64,000 bases of DNA from Zhouia amylolytica (GCF_900116365.1 NZ_FPAG01000006.1:279881-343880), one strand, 5' to 3'. Shown: positions 45,189-53,413, counted from the stretch's first letter. A program made the numbers and translations. The notes: a model not told the origin generated them from the sequence alone.

Positions 45189-47495
45189 ATGAGTAACAGG
45201 GGTTTTAAAAAGGGATTATGTGCATTTTTCCTAGTGCTTTTTACAAGTTTCATACTGCCAGCTCAAACGGACGATCGCAAGGGTGCGGTTCCTTATAAGT
45301 TGGAGTTTAATGATTTGGCCAAACGATGGGATGAGGCTATTCCGTTAGGGAATGGAATTATCGGTTCGCTATTATGGCAAAAAGGAGAACATCTAAGAAT
45401 GTCATTGGATAATGTTTATTTATGGGATTTGCGTCCTATGGAAAACCTGCAGACTCCTGAATTTAAATTTTCGTGGGTATATGAGAAGTGGAAGAATGAT
45501 GAGTACAGGGATGTTCAGGAGAAATTTGATGTTCCTTATAATAAATCGCCGGCTCCTTCTAAAATACCCGGAGCAGCTATGGAGTTTGATGTTGCCGGTT
45601 TTGGTGCGGTTAAAAAGGTAAGTCTTTCGCTTGATAATGCTTTATGTACTGTAAACTGGTCTAATGATGTGACCTTATTATCTTTTGTACATGCCGATAA
45701 GAATGAAGGATGGTTTAAGTTTGAAGGGGTAGATAAGGGGTTTAAACCTGTTTTATTGCCGCCGGCCTATAATGTTGAGGGCGAGGATAAAGACGACTCA
45801 CCGGTTACCGGGAAAGATTTAAGACACCTTGGATATTCGAAGGGTGAGTTTATTGAAGGGGCTAATGAATTAGTTTATATCCAGGATGGATGGGGCGATT
45901 TCAAGTATAAGGTTCACGTGGTATGGACTTACGAGAATGGTAATATGATCGGAAAATGGAGTATTGATACGAGCCTGGAAAGCCCAAAAGACCTGGATAA
46001 ATCTGGTCTTTCTTTATCTGCTGATGAAAGTGATGCAGGATTTGAAAGTGCATTTAAGGAGCATGCTGACTGGTGGGAAGAGTTTTGGGGTAAATCTGCC
46101 ATTCGTATACCTGATACTGTTTTAGAGAAGCAGTGGTATCTGGAGCAGTATAAGTTTGGGTCTGCTGCCCGATCGGGAGCGCCACCTATTTCGTTACAGG
46201 CAGTTTGGACTGCGGATAACGGAAAGTTACCACCGTGGAAAGGGGATTTTCATCATGATCTGAACACGCAGTTGAGTTATTGGCCGGCATATTCGGGGAA
46301 TCATCTGGATTTGGAGATCGGTTTTGTGGAGTGGCTGGAAGCTAATAAAAAGAACTTTAAAAGGTATACGAAAACGTATTATGAAACTAAAGGGCTGTCT
46401 GTACCCGGGGTAACTACTTTAACCGGAGAGCCTATGGGCGGATGGATTCAGTATGCTTTTGGTCCGACTACCTCGGCGTGGTTAGGACATCATTTTTATT
46501 TACACTGGCGTTATTCGATGGACAGGGATTTCTTAAAAGATCATGCATATCCGTGGATCAAGGAGGTGGCTGTTTTCTTTGATGACATTTCGGTTAAAAA
46601 CGAATCGGGTCTGCGTCAGCTACCCATTAGTTCAAGTCCGGAAATACACAATAATTCCAGAAAGGCCTGGTTTGGTGAGACTACCAATTTCGACCTGGCA
46701 GCTATTCGATGGACGTATGAAAAGGCGGCTGAATTAGCCAAGGAATTAGGGAAAGATAAGGAAGCGAAGCAGTGGGAGGAGACCTTAAAAGAGTGGCCTT
46801 ATTTTGCAATTGATGAGAATGAGGGGTTGATGGTTGCTCCGAATCATCCTTATGCAGATTCGCATCGTCACTTTTCTCATATCATGGCGTACCATCCTTA
46901 TGGGTTAGTCGATTATTCGAAAGGTGAAAAGGAACGTCAGATAATCGACAATACGATTGACAATTTATTGAATGTAGGGTCTGATTATTTTACGGGGTAT
47001 TCGTTTAGTTGGCTTGGTAACTTACAGGCAAGAGCCTTTGATGGGGAAGGTGCTGCCAACACTTTACGGATTTTTGCTGAAAACTTTTGTTTGCCGAATT
47101 CTTTTCACGTGAATGGCGAGCAACATAACAGGGGGTATTCGAAATTTAAATACCGTCCTTTTACCCTGGAAGGTAATTTTGCTTTTGCGGCCGGAATCCA
47201 GGAAATGTTGATTCAAAGTCATACGGGTGTTATTAAAATCTTTCCGGCTATTCCTAAGTTATGGCAGGAGGTAGGATTTGAGCAATTAAGAGCGCAAGGT
47301 GCTTTTTTGGTTTCTGCACAGAGAAAAGGAGGAAAGGTTGATCGTATTACCATTGTTTCTGAAAAAGGGGGCGTTTTAAAACTTCAGAATCCTTTTGGTC
47401 AAAAATCATTTAAGGTTGATGTTCCTTATGAGGTTGAAAATGATGTGATCATTATAGAGATGAAGGAAGGGCAAACGATACAATTCACTTCTTAA
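45189..47495 (+). CDS. exported GH95-like glycoside hydrolase
   Basis: A 768-residue protein with a signal peptide (about 1-26, 'LFTSFILPAQ'). The N-terminal part has 'AIPLGNGIIGSLLWQ' and 'MSLDNVYLWDLRP', which correspond to the 'PLGNGRLGAM ... LNEDTLW' motifs of GH95 enzymes. The (alpha/alpha)6 barrel region has 'PPWKGDFHHDLNTQLSYWPA', equivalent to the GH95 'WTLDINLQMNYWPA' block. GH95 covers 1,2-alpha-L-fucosidases and L-galactosidases, so the substrate is probably a fucose- or galactose-containing polysaccharide, perhaps algal. No SusC/D partner is near. Confidence 0.8.
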   Translation: MSNRGFKKGLCAFFLVLFTSFILPAQTDDRKGAVPYKLEFNDLAKRWDEAIPLGNGIIGSLLWQKGEHLRMSLDNVYLWDLRPMENLQTPEFKFSWVYEKWKNDEYRDVQEKFDVPYNKSPAPSKIPGAAMEFDVAGFGAVKKVSLSLDNALCTVNWSNDVTLLSFVHADKNEGWFKFEGVDKGFKPVLLPPAYNVEGEDKDDSPVTGKDLRHLGYSKGEFIEGANELVYIQDGWGDFKYKVHVVWTYENGNMIGKWSIDTSLESPKDLDKSGLSLSADESDAGFESAFKEHADWWEEFWGKSAIRIPDTVLEKQWYLEQYKFGSAARSGAPPISLQAVWTADNGKLPPWKGDFHHDLNTQLSYWPAYSGNHLDLEIGFVEWLEANKKNFKRYTKTYYETKGLSVPGVTTLTGEPMGGWIQYAFGPTTSAWLGHHFYLHWRYSMDRDFLKDHAYPWIKEVAVFFDDISVKNESGLRQLPISSSPEIHNNSRKAWFGETTNFDLAAIRWTYEKAAELAKELGKDKEAKQWEETLKEWPYFAIDENEGLMVAPNHPYADSHRHFSHIMAYHPYGLVDYSKGEKERQIIDNTIDNLLNVGSDYFTGYSFSWLGNLQARAFDGEGAANTLRIFAENFCLPNSFHVNGEQHNRGYSKFKYRPFTLEGNFAFAAGIQEMLIQSHTGVIKIFPAIPKLWQEVGFEQLRAQGAFLVSAQRKGGKVDRITIVSEKGGVLKLQNPFGQKSFKVDVPYEVENDVIIIEMKEGQTIQFTS

Positions 47496-47571
47496 GCTTT
47501 CGGGTTATTTTACTTTTTGATTGAGATTCTTGAATAAGATATAAAGATAGGTTTAGAGTGTTTGTTCTTTT

Positions 47572-47624
47572 AACACTGTTGGTGCTGTTTGATTTTTAAA
47601 CAGGATCGGCAGTGTTATTTTTTT
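47572..47624 (+). terminator. terminator-like hairpin after GH95-like gene
   Basis: Nested arms AACACTG...CAGTGTT and CTGTTT...AAACAG with a following run of seven T. It lies 77 bases past the stop and fits an intrinsic terminator on the plus strand. The rest of the 318-base gap (47496-47813) shows nothing else. Confidence 0.65.
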
Positions 47625-47813
47625 GGATCCATGTGGGGAGTTTTGAAGTATTCGGGAACAGGGTTCTTTTTGGATTATTCGGTTTCTTGCTGATGATTGT
47701 CTTGATGGTCGGTTATGTTTTACTAAATTACAACGAATATTATCGCCGCCGGGCCAATTGAATCTAATTCAGGCTGAGGTGGTGTAATTAAATCAACTGG
47801 AATTTTTACTATT

Positions 47814-48029
47814 ATGCAAACTATACTTGGTGCCAACGGACAAATTGCTATAGCCTTAGCAGAGGAGCTTAAGCGTCATTATACTTCAGACATCAGGCTG
47901 GTAAGCAGAAACCCGAAGAAGGTCAATGAAACTGATCAGCTTTTTCCTGCTAACTTATTGGATGCTGTGGAAACTGATCTGGCAGTGAATGGCGGTTCAA
48001 AAATGATATTAACCTTTGCCGTACAATAG
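47814..48029 (+). pseudogene. truncated SDR / NAD-dependent epimerase gene
   Basis: The frame begins MQTILGANGQIAIALAEELKRH with a Rossmann Gly motif (GANGQIA) and continues 'IRLVSRNPKKVNE' and 'LFPANLLDAVETDLAV', as in NAD-dependent epimerase/dehydratase proteins, then runs into unrelated residues and a stop after 71 codons. A full-length relative would be about 300 residues. The break coincides with the left edge of the cassette array (48031), so the array probably replaced or deleted the 3' part. It could be a random remnant with the same effect. Confidence 0.75.
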
Positions 48030-48030
48030 C

Positions 48031-48202
48031 ATACTTAGATGGCCCCTTTTCTGAAGCCTGGAATGTGTTATCATAGTTTGTAGCATAGGACTTTAAGCTA
48101 CTGCTTATCCTCCCATGTAGCAAGAAACAGTTTTTCAAATAAATCTATTAGATTTGTAGGAAACATACTAAATATAAACACCATATGGTGATTGTACAAT
48201 TG
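48031..48202 (+). repeat. array module 1: leading segment, integrase tail remnant, attI-like end
   Basis: Begins CATACTTAGATGG, continues with a segment shared with modules 4 and 5, then 'HVARNSFSNK' coding remnant of a tyrosine recombinase (48116 onward), then AAACACCATATGGTG and CAATT before GTT at 48203. Its palindrome is broken on the right side. It forms the left edge of the array, directly after the truncated SDR gene. Confidence 0.65.
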
Positions 48203-48220
48203 TTAGCTAACATTTGAGAA

Positions 48221-48820
48221 ATGACATTTGTATTAATATTTTTTGGTATTTTAATCGGACTGAATTTAATACCAGGGCTAATTAAGAAAGAATACCCCAA
48301 AACCGAAAAAATTATTACTCGAATTGTGTTTTATGCAACCATAATATTCCTGATTTTGATTTTGTTATCGTTTTTTGGAATTAGATTCAAAGGACTTTAT
48401 ACGAACACAATAATCGGTCTGACTTTTTTAATATCAAGTCTATTTTATTTCGCAACGAAAAAAAACACAAGGAATAAAATAAAATCAATAGTAATCTTAT
48501 TTCCATTGATTTTAGCTGGTTTATATTTGCAGTTTTTTAATCAAAATTTGGGAACGTATAAAGTAAATGACGAACTCAATATAAACATCAGCCAAGAAGG
48601 ATTTTTGGCTTGTGGAGAAATAATCCGACTGACTAAATCAAGGCTACTGATTTTTGAAAAGGAATTGATTTATGACAGTAACCAGTGTTTGAGAGGAATA
48701 GACCGAATTGAAATGATTGAATTTAATGATAAGCGTGCTGAATTTTTAATTTATCATAATAGAGAAATGGACTCTGAAAACCCTTATCCTTACGAAATTG
48801 AAAATAAAAACGTGTGGTAA
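48221..48820 (+). CDS. cassette 1: membrane protein of unknown function
   Basis: I do not recognise a family. The 199-residue protein has four hydrophobic segments (about 2-20, 34-55, 60-80 and 90-108) and a soluble, charged C-terminal half of ~85 residues. The start ATG is 18 bases past the cassette boundary GTTAGCTAAC (48203). The stop TAA (48818-48820) lies inside the next recombination site. The cassette's end match to its own boundary is weak (GGTAAC against GCTAAC), so this cassette may have been rejoined. Confidence 0.6.
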   Translation: MTFVLIFFGILIGLNLIPGLIKKEYPKTEKIITRIVFYATIIFLILILLSFFGIRFKGLYTNTIIGLTFLISSLFYFATKKNTRNKIKSIVILFPLILAGLYLQFFNQNLGTYKVNDELNINISQEGFLACGEIIRLTKSRLLIFEKELIYDSNQCLRGIDRIEMIEFNDKRAEFLIYHNREMDSENPYPYEIENKNVW

Positions 48821-48895
48821 CAACTTGTATAGCTCATTGCGGCTGAGCATCCTCGTGGATATCCGGCAACGAGCCATACACAAAACTGTTGGCAC
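48815..48895 (+). repeat. attC-like site between cassettes 1 and 2
   Basis: TAACAACTTGTATAGCTC on the left pairs with GAGCCATACACAA-AACT-GTTG on the right; the stem has a two-base bulge, as attC sites do. The loop 'ATTGCGGCTGAGCATC...' is shared in part with the site before cassette 8. GTT at 48888 starts cassette 2. Confidence 0.65.
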
Positions 48896-48911
48896 TAATT
48901 TGAAAAAATCT

Positions 48912-49568
48912 ATGAAAAGAAACTTAATTCATTTGACTTTAGTTCTGTTCTCCATATCAGCTTATTCCCAAACATTCTCTGAAAGCTACTATGACTTATT
49001 CAGAAAATCTTGGGAAAAAGAACCGACTAAAGAAATGATTGACCAAGTTGACCCGAAAATGGACAGTTTGTACAGAGCGACAACAGGAAAAGGATTTTGG
49101 GAAATGCAAGCAGAGGGATTAAAAAAAACTACAACAAACAATATCAATAATTATAAAAAAGTCTTTGACCTCAAAAACTTGGACATCGATAAAATTGACT
49201 ACTTAATTATTATTGAGGAATCTATTAGAGGAACGAACTTTCCACCTGACTTTAGCCGTAAAGGATTTGTAGTAATTGGGTCAGATATGTTCACATATTA
49301 CTATAATCCTGAGAATGGAAATTCCTTAAAATTGACAAGTGACTTTTTTGACGAATCTAATCCTAATTATAAATCAAGACAGGTTGTAACTGATATTGCA
49401 AAATCGAATAAAGTAGAGCAATTTTCGATTTTAGCAAAAAAGGAAATGGAAATAGAAATTGGAGAACCAAAAATAGAATACGAAATAGTTGTTTTTGATA
49501 AAAAAATGGGGGATAAACCACTCAAAATAATTTACCTGCACGATTTTATCACTGAACTAAAAGATTAA
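48912..49568 (+). CDS. cassette 2: exported protein of unknown function
   Basis: The best start is ATG 48912 (MKRNLIHLTLVLFSISAYSQ), giving 218 residues with a signal peptide ending YSQ. A TTG 12 bases before it is in frame (L-K-K-S-M-K-R), just after the cassette boundary. The mature part is charged and has no recognised domain ('VDPKMDSLYRATTGKGFWEMQ', 'YLIIIEESIRGTNFPPDFSRKGFVVIGSD'). The cassette is bounded by GTTGGCAC (48888) and GTGCTAAC (49578), a match with one G-T pair. Confidence 0.65.
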   Translation: MKRNLIHLTLVLFSISAYSQTFSESYYDLFRKSWEKEPTKEMIDQVDPKMDSLYRATTGKGFWEMQAEGLKKTTTNNINNYKKVFDLKNLDIDKIDYLIIIEESIRGTNFPPDFSRKGFVVIGSDMFTYYYNPENGNSLKLTSDFFDESNPNYKSRQVVTDIAKSNKVEQFSILAKKEMEIEIGEPKIEYEIVVFDKKMGDKPLKIIYLHDFITELKD

Positions 49569-49577
49569 TAAAAACTA

Positions 49578-49714
49578 GTGCTAACACCGTATAAAAATAA
49601 TGCTTAAGTTTAATCTTAAATCAAAGGGTTAGTGCGTATTTGGTCACTCCGATTTTCATACGGAAAATCATCGGACACAAAACCGCACTATTCTTATACC
49701 AACCGTTGTAGCAT
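49578..49714 (+). repeat. attC-like site after cassette 2
   Basis: Left arm CGTATAAAAATAATGC pairs along 16 positions with the right arm GCACTATTCTTATACC before AACCGTT at 49705; three pairs are G-T if the bottom strand folds. The loop carries 'TTAGTGCGTATTTGGTCACTCC'. Confidence 0.75.
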
Positions 49715-49828
49715 AGACTTTAAGCTACTGCCTATCCTCCCATGTAGCAAGAAACAGTTTTTCAAATAAATCTATTAGATTTGTAGGAAACATACTAAAT
49801 ATAAACACCATATGGTGTTAGTCCAATT
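49705..49828 (+). repeat. array module 2: integrase tail and attI-like end
   Basis: Starts at the cassette junction GTTGTAGCATAGACTTTAAGCTACTGCC, then carries the 'HVARNSF' recombinase remnant and the CACCATATGGTG palindrome, ending CCAATT before GTT at 49829. Compared with modules 1, 4 and 5 it lacks the first ~60 bases. Confidence 0.65.
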
Positions 49829-49888
49829 GTTGGCGGTAATATAACGGAACCGAAAAACCACTATTTCCAAAAAATTTAAAGTGAAAAT

Positions 49889-49935
49889 TTGTGCAGTCAA
49901 ATAGTTGCGCTTATATTTGCAGTCAAATAACTGCG
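49889..49935 (+). promoter_or_regulatory. promoter and tandem operators of the ArsR cassette
   Basis: TTG (49889-49891) and TATATTTG (49912-49919, an exact TAnnTTTG) are 20 bases apart, the Bacteroidota promoter spacing. Two direct copies of GCAGTCAAATA(GT/AC)TGCG lie at 49893-49909 and 49919-49935, one between the promoter elements and one just after the -7, ending two bases before the ATG at 49938. The second copy is a dyad GCAGT-N6-ACTGC. A repressor bound here would block transcription; the ArsR protein encoded next is the obvious candidate. Confidence 0.75.
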
Positions 49936-49937
49936 TA

Positions 49938-50261
49938 ATGAAATTAAGACGAGATGTTTTTCAAGCCATTGCTGACCCAACTCGAAGAACAATCATTTCT
50001 TTGGTTGCACTACAAGCTATGACACCAACGGCCATTGCCGAAAATTTTGACTATTCAAGGCAAACCATTTCCAAACACATACAAATACTAACCGAATGTG
50101 AAATTTTGGAACAGGAGCAAAAAGGGCGAGAAATTTACTACCAATTAAACCCAAACGGAATGAAAGAAATAGCAGAATTTATCGAGCCTTTCAGAAAACT
50201 ATGGGACGACCGATTTAACAAATTGGAATCGGTAATGAAAAAATATCAATCAAAAAAATAA
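49938..50261 (+). CDS. cassette 3: ArsR-family repressor
   Basis: The start at ATG 49938 gives 107 residues beginning [19 protein letters not shown], the usual ArsR/SdpR N terminus. Helix-turn-helix: '[24 protein letters not shown]', wing '[13 protein letters not shown]'. It lacks ArsR metal-site cysteines, so it is likely of the non-metal kind paired with SRPBCC proteins. It is the first gene of a five-gene cassette and sits directly behind its own tandem operators, so autoregulation is likely. Confidence 0.85.
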   Translation: MKLRRDVFQAIADPTRRTIISLVALQAMTPTAIAENFDYSRQTISKHIQILTECEILEQEQKGREIYYQLNPNGMKEIAEFIEPFRKLWDDRFNKLESVMKKYQSKK

Positions 50262-50264
50262 AAT

Positions 50265-50732
50265 ATGGAACAAAAAACGAACGTCATAGCCGAAGACGGC
50301 AAACAGGAAATACTTATAACACGAGAGTTTGACTTGCCAGTAGAACTTTTGTACAAAGCATATACCGAACCCGATTTTATTGAGCAATGGATGGGAACAA
50401 AAGTGCTAAAGTTTGACTTTCAAAAACACGGAAGCTACCAATTTTCAACTACCGACCCAAAAGGTAACCAAATTGGATTTAATGGAACGATACACGACTT
50501 TACAACAAACCAAAAAATCATACGGACTTTTGAAATGGAAAATATGCCATTTGGTGTTCAACTCGAAATTTACGAATTCGAGAAATTGACCGAATCCACA
50601 AGCAAATTAAAACAGCAAGTAATTTATCAATCCGTAAACCATAGAGACCATAATCTAAAACTTCCGTTCAAGCAAGGTATTAATTGGGCTCACAACAGAT
50701 TAGAAGAAATTTTACAAAATTTAAATGCTTAA
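50265..50732 (+). CDS. cassette 3: SRPBCC/AHSA1-like protein
   Basis: The 155-residue protein has the AHSA1 pattern 'EILITREFDLPVELLYKAYTEPDFIEQWMG' at the start, then 'GSYQFSTTDPKGNQIGFNGTIHDF' and a C-terminal helix 'GINWAHNRLEEIL'. Such proteins are usually encoded next to ArsR-type repressors, as here (gap 3 bases), and bind hydrophobic ligands or cofactors. No precise function is known. Confidence 0.85.
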   Translation: MEQKTNVIAEDGKQEILITREFDLPVELLYKAYTEPDFIEQWMGTKVLKFDFQKHGSYQFSTTDPKGNQIGFNGTIHDFTTNQKIIRTFEMENMPFGVQLEIYEFEKLTESTSKLKQQVIYQSVNHRDHNLKLPFKQGINWAHNRLEEILQNLNA

Positions 50733-50735
50733 ATA

Positions 50736-51137
50736 ATGAATAAAGGAAACAAAATAATTTATTGGATTACCACCAGCTTATTGGCAATAGGTATGTTACA
50801 AAGCGGAATTTTTGCAATACTCAAATCAAAAGAATGGGTTGAAATTGTAACCGGCTTGGGCTATCCTGAATATTTTTTGATTTTACTCGGTGTTTGGAAA
50901 ATACTTGGGGTAATTACTATATTAATTCCAAAATTTCCATTGCTTAAAGAGTGGGCTTATGCAGGTTTCTTTTTTGCAATGTCAGGTGCACTTATTTCAC
51001 ATTTAGCCGTTGGCGATTTTGCAATTAAATCAATTGCAGGACCTACTTTCCAAATACTTTTCATTATTCTGTCTTGGTATTTCAGACCTGTAAATAGAAA
51101 AATTATTTCCAATAGCAAAACACATAAAAATGCCTAA
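50736..51137 (+). CDS. cassette 3: DoxX-like membrane protein
   Basis: A 133-residue protein with four membrane segments (about 8-27, 42-62, 70-90, 98-116) and the DoxX pattern 'GMLQSGIFAILKSKEWVEIVTGLGYPEYFLILLGVWKILG'. DoxX proteins are small quinone- or redox-linked membrane proteins of unclear role. It follows the SRPBCC gene by 3 bases and overlaps the start of the next gene by 8, so all are translated from one message. Confidence 0.85.
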   Translation: MNKGNKIIYWITTSLLAIGMLQSGIFAILKSKEWVEIVTGLGYPEYFLILLGVWKILGVITILIPKFPLLKEWAYAGFFFAMSGALISHLAVGDFAIKSIAGPTFQILFIILSWYFRPVNRKIISNSKTHKNA

Positions 51138-51594
51138 TAAAGTAGATTTCAAAAATGTAACGTTAACAGGGTTAGAATCATCACCTTTTGCTGAAACACT
51201 TGCAGGTTTACGAGCACACGAAGCTCGATATTTTATGAACAAATATAAACTTGAATTTGAGACGGAAACTGCAAGTAAAAACCAAGTAACATTGGATTGG
51301 GTCAACCGTATTTTAAGAGACGAAAGAGATATTGAAATTGAAGCCAAACCCTTGGAGACAGCAAGTTTGCGAATTGAAAATATAAAATGGGATTTTGTGT
51401 TCTATGAAAGTGGACTTGCAATCAATGTTTTGTATCCATTGGACAATCCTAAAAAAAGAGCAGTCGGGTTTAAACTATCAGAGGGAATGGAGATACCGAA
51501 GGAATTGGAAAATAAGTTCAAATTTGCACGGCAAAAATCAAAATTGGCAGGAACAATTAGGGGCTCATTTTTTGTCATTAAAGGCGAATATTAA
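51130..51594 (+). CDS. cassette 3: protein of unknown function
   Basis: I do not recognise this 154-residue soluble protein. It is charged, with a middle 'LETASLRIENIKWDFVFYESGLAINVLYPL' stretch that may be one beta sheet, and has no signal peptide, membrane segment or Cys. It overlaps the DoxX-like gene by 8 bases and is 21 bases before the glyoxalase-like gene, so it belongs to the same transcript. A role with DoxX or the VOC protein is a guess only. Confidence 0.55.
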   Translation: MPNKVDFKNVTLTGLESSPFAETLAGLRAHEARYFMNKYKLEFETETASKNQVTLDWVNRILRDERDIEIEAKPLETASLRIENIKWDFVFYESGLAINVLYPLDNPKKRAVGFKLSEGMEIPKELENKFKFARQKSKLAGTIRGSFFVIKGEY

Positions 51595-51615
51595 AAACAA
51601 TAAAAGAGTAGTAAA

Positions 51616-51987
51616 ATGATAAAAAATGAGCCCATAATTGGTGTAACCGATGTTGAAAAAAGTTCCGAATGGTATCAAAAATTGCTTAATTGTAAAAGTA
51701 ATCACGGAGGATCAACATTTGAAATGTTAGCGGACGATAATGGAGATATTTTTCTTTGCTTGCATAAATGGGGAGAACACGAGCATCCCACACTTTATAG
51801 CCCTCAAATACTACCTGGAAACGGACTAATTTTGTATTTGAGAGTTGAAAATTTAAATAAAGTTTGGAATAATGCACAAGAATTTGATTTTGAAATTGAA
51901 GAGGCTCGGCATTTGAATTCTAATTCGGGAAAGGAGCAGTTTTGTCTGAGAGATTTAGATGGATATTATTTAATGATAACAGAATAA
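51616..51987 (+). CDS. cassette 3: glyoxalase/bleomycin-resistance (VOC) protein
   Basis: The 123-residue protein is one VOC-fold unit: 'IIGVTDVEKSSEWYQKLLNCKSNHGGSTFEML' at the start, 'FLCLHKWGEHEHPTLY', and 'FCLRDLDGYYLMITE' at the end. VOC proteins are metal-dependent isomerases, dioxygenases or drug-binding proteins. The usual second-unit partner is absent, so it may act as a homodimer. It is the last gene of cassette 3; the boundary TACCGCCAAC starts 4 bases after the stop. Confidence 0.85.
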   Translation: MIKNEPIIGVTDVEKSSEWYQKLLNCKSNHGGSTFEMLADDNGDIFLCLHKWGEHEHPTLYSPQILPGNGLILYLRVENLNKVWNNAQEFDFEIEEARHLNSNSGKEQFCLRDLDGYYLMITE

Positions 51988-52079
51988 ATACTACCGCCAA
52001 CAAGGGTAGACGTTGCACAACCTATTAATTACATAAATACAGAATTAAAACAAGCCCTTTTAAGGGCTTTTATTTTACG

Positions 52080-52256
52080 CTTTAGTTCCGTTACAAACTA
52101 AAATTGAGAGGCTTATAAAGAAGTGAAATTCTTCGTAGGAGCACTTTTAGCACAAAACAAACACCTTGCATACTTGCTGCTCCACTTATGGTGTGTTTTT
52201 TAATGTATTTCAGGTGCTTTTTAAGGTTGTAAGCGATAGCAGAGAGCTGCATACAT
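52080..52256 (-). pseudogene. C-terminal remnant of an IS1182-like transposase
   Basis: The minus strand has a 50-plus codon open frame with '[12 protein letters not shown]', the conserved tail of IS1182/IS5-group DDE transposases, ending at a TAA. No N-terminal part or DDE motif is present. A GGG-CTTTTAAAAGCCC terminator-like stem ('AAGCCCTTTTAAGGGCTT', 52050-52068) follows its stop. An almost identical remnant lies at 63720-63910. Confidence 0.75.
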
Positions 52257-52370
52257 TTACTGGAGAATGGAACTGACTTAAGATATGTTCAGTTGCTATT
52301 AGAGCATAACAGCACCAAAACTACAGAAATTTACACTCATGTAGCCAGAAATAGTTTTATTAAAATATAA
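52239..52370 (+). pseudogene. C-terminal remnant of a tyrosine recombinase (integrase)
   Basis: Open plus-strand frame reading [22 protein letters not shown] and then '[18 protein letters not shown]' before TAA. It contains the box II His (LLLEH) and the nucleophile Tyr (EIYTHV). The rest of the integrase is missing. The left end runs into the transposase remnant on the other strand. Confidence 0.8.
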
Positions 52371-52434
52371 AATCTGTTAGATTTGTAGGTGAACATATAT
52401 AAAATAAACACCATATGGTGTTTATGTAATTGTT

Positions 52435-52995
52435 GTGGCAAATTTGAATAAACTAACTATTATATCAATTTTAATTCTACTTTTTAGCTGTAAACATAAG
52501 GAGCAAAAGGTAATGTCGGAATTTACCGAGCAAGATGCGTATGAAATAATTAATGCTCACTTTATAGGACAACTGAAAGAAAATGATGGGGATTCAATCT
52601 TATACTGGAATAACAGACAATTGACAAGTCCCGAATTTGAACATACATTTATCGAATCTGATAGAATTTTAAACTTTACCGAAATGCCAGCTCCTTATCC
52701 AACCTTCACTTCTGAATATTGGAAAACGGACAAAATAAAAGGCATAACTATAATGGAATGGAAAGAGTACGATTCGTTCTTTAAAGAAAATGATTCTATT
52801 GATTTAGAAACCTTATGGGATTCAAAATTTAATGGAGAATTCGTTCATAATGTATCCTATCCTATTTACAATCCTGAAACGAAAATTGCGGTAATTCGAG
52901 ATTATAATTATCGCCCATTTCTTATTTGTGGAACTGGATTGGATAACTTGTATTACTATAAAAAAACAGAAGTTGGATGGACAACGTTGAAATAA
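52435..52995 (+). CDS. cassette 4: lipoprotein of unknown function
   Basis: The reading from GTG 52435 (within the cassette boundary GTTGTGGCA) gives 186 residues; a TTG at 52444 would start 'MNKLTIISILILLFSC', the more typical lipoprotein signal, with lipobox LFSC. The mature part has no recognised fold ('EQDAYEIINAHFIGQLKENDGDSILYW', 'WKTDKIKGITIMEWKEY'). No ATG precedes the lipobox, so a non-ATG start is required. The cassette end match (TGCCTATAAC, 53001) has a gap. Confidence 0.6.
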   Translation: MANLNKLTIISILILLFSCKHKEQKVMSEFTEQDAYEIINAHFIGQLKENDGDSILYWNNRQLTSPEFEHTFIESDRILNFTEMPAPYPTFTSEYWKTDKIKGITIMEWKEYDSFFKENDSIDLETLWDSKFNGEFVHNVSYPIYNPETKIAVIRDYNYRPFLICGTGLDNLYYYKKTEVGWTTLK

Positions 52996-53000
52996 AAAAC

Positions 53001-53135
53001 TGCCTATAACACGATGTATAAGTAATAGAGGTTTAAGTGATAAAATAAAGTATAAACATAAAACAAAGGTCTGTGCTAAATCGAAAAGTTAGGGCGTACA
53101 ATCCCCAACTGCTCATAGCCCAACCGTTGCCAACA
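53001..53135 (+). repeat. attC-like site between cassettes 4 and 5
   Basis: TATAAGTAATAGAGG pairs with the right arm CCCCAACTGCTCATA over most positions. The loop includes 'AAGTATAAACATAAAACAAAGGTC', shared with the sites after cassettes 10 and 14. GTT at 53126 starts cassette 5. Confidence 0.65.
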
Positions 53136-53137
53136 AT

Positions 53138-53413
53138 ATGAAAAAAAATCTCGATAGCCGAAAATACAACCTAATTGGAATTTTAGTCGGAACAATAATT
53201 GCGTGGATTATTGCAATGCAGACTGACTTACCAGCGAGCTCAAATCAGGGCGGATTTATTCCCTTTATTTATCCACCTTTCATCGGAATTTTGACTGTTG
53301 TCGGCTATTTAATCAGCAGATTGATAACGAAAAAATATAATTGGATTATAAGCATAATCGGAATAGTTTACATTCTACATTTTGCGATTGATTTTAATTT
53401 AAGTTATGCTTAA
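53138..53413 (+). CDS. cassette 5: small membrane protein
   Basis: An unrecognised 91-residue protein with three membrane segments (about 11-30, 42-62, 68-86) and a basic N terminus (MKKNLDSRKYN). The start is 10 bases past the GTT at 53126. It overlaps the next gene by 8 bases and the pair forms one cassette, so they probably work together. Bounded by GTTGCCAACA and TGTTGGCAAC (53703), a perfect ten-base match. Confidence 0.65.
   Translation: MKKNLDSRKYNLIGILVGTIIAWIIAMQTDLPASSNQGGFIPFIYPPFIGILTVVGYLISRLITKKYNWIISIIGIVYILHFAIDFNLSYA

Larger units (their letters stand above)
52002..52431 (+). repeat. array module 3: IS1182-like tail fused to integrase tail, attI-like end
   Basis: The minus strand of 52080-52256 reads '[21 protein letters not shown]' and on to 'YKPLNFSL' then a stop: the C terminus of an IS1182-family transposase. 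On the plus strand, '[20 protein letters not shown]' continues from about 52254 to a TAA at 52370, with 'TTEIYTHV' carrying the recombinase Tyr. The AAACACCATATGGTGTTT palindrome (52406-52423) and TAATT precede GTT at 52432. About 340 bp are repeated at 63665-64000. Confidence 0.75.
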
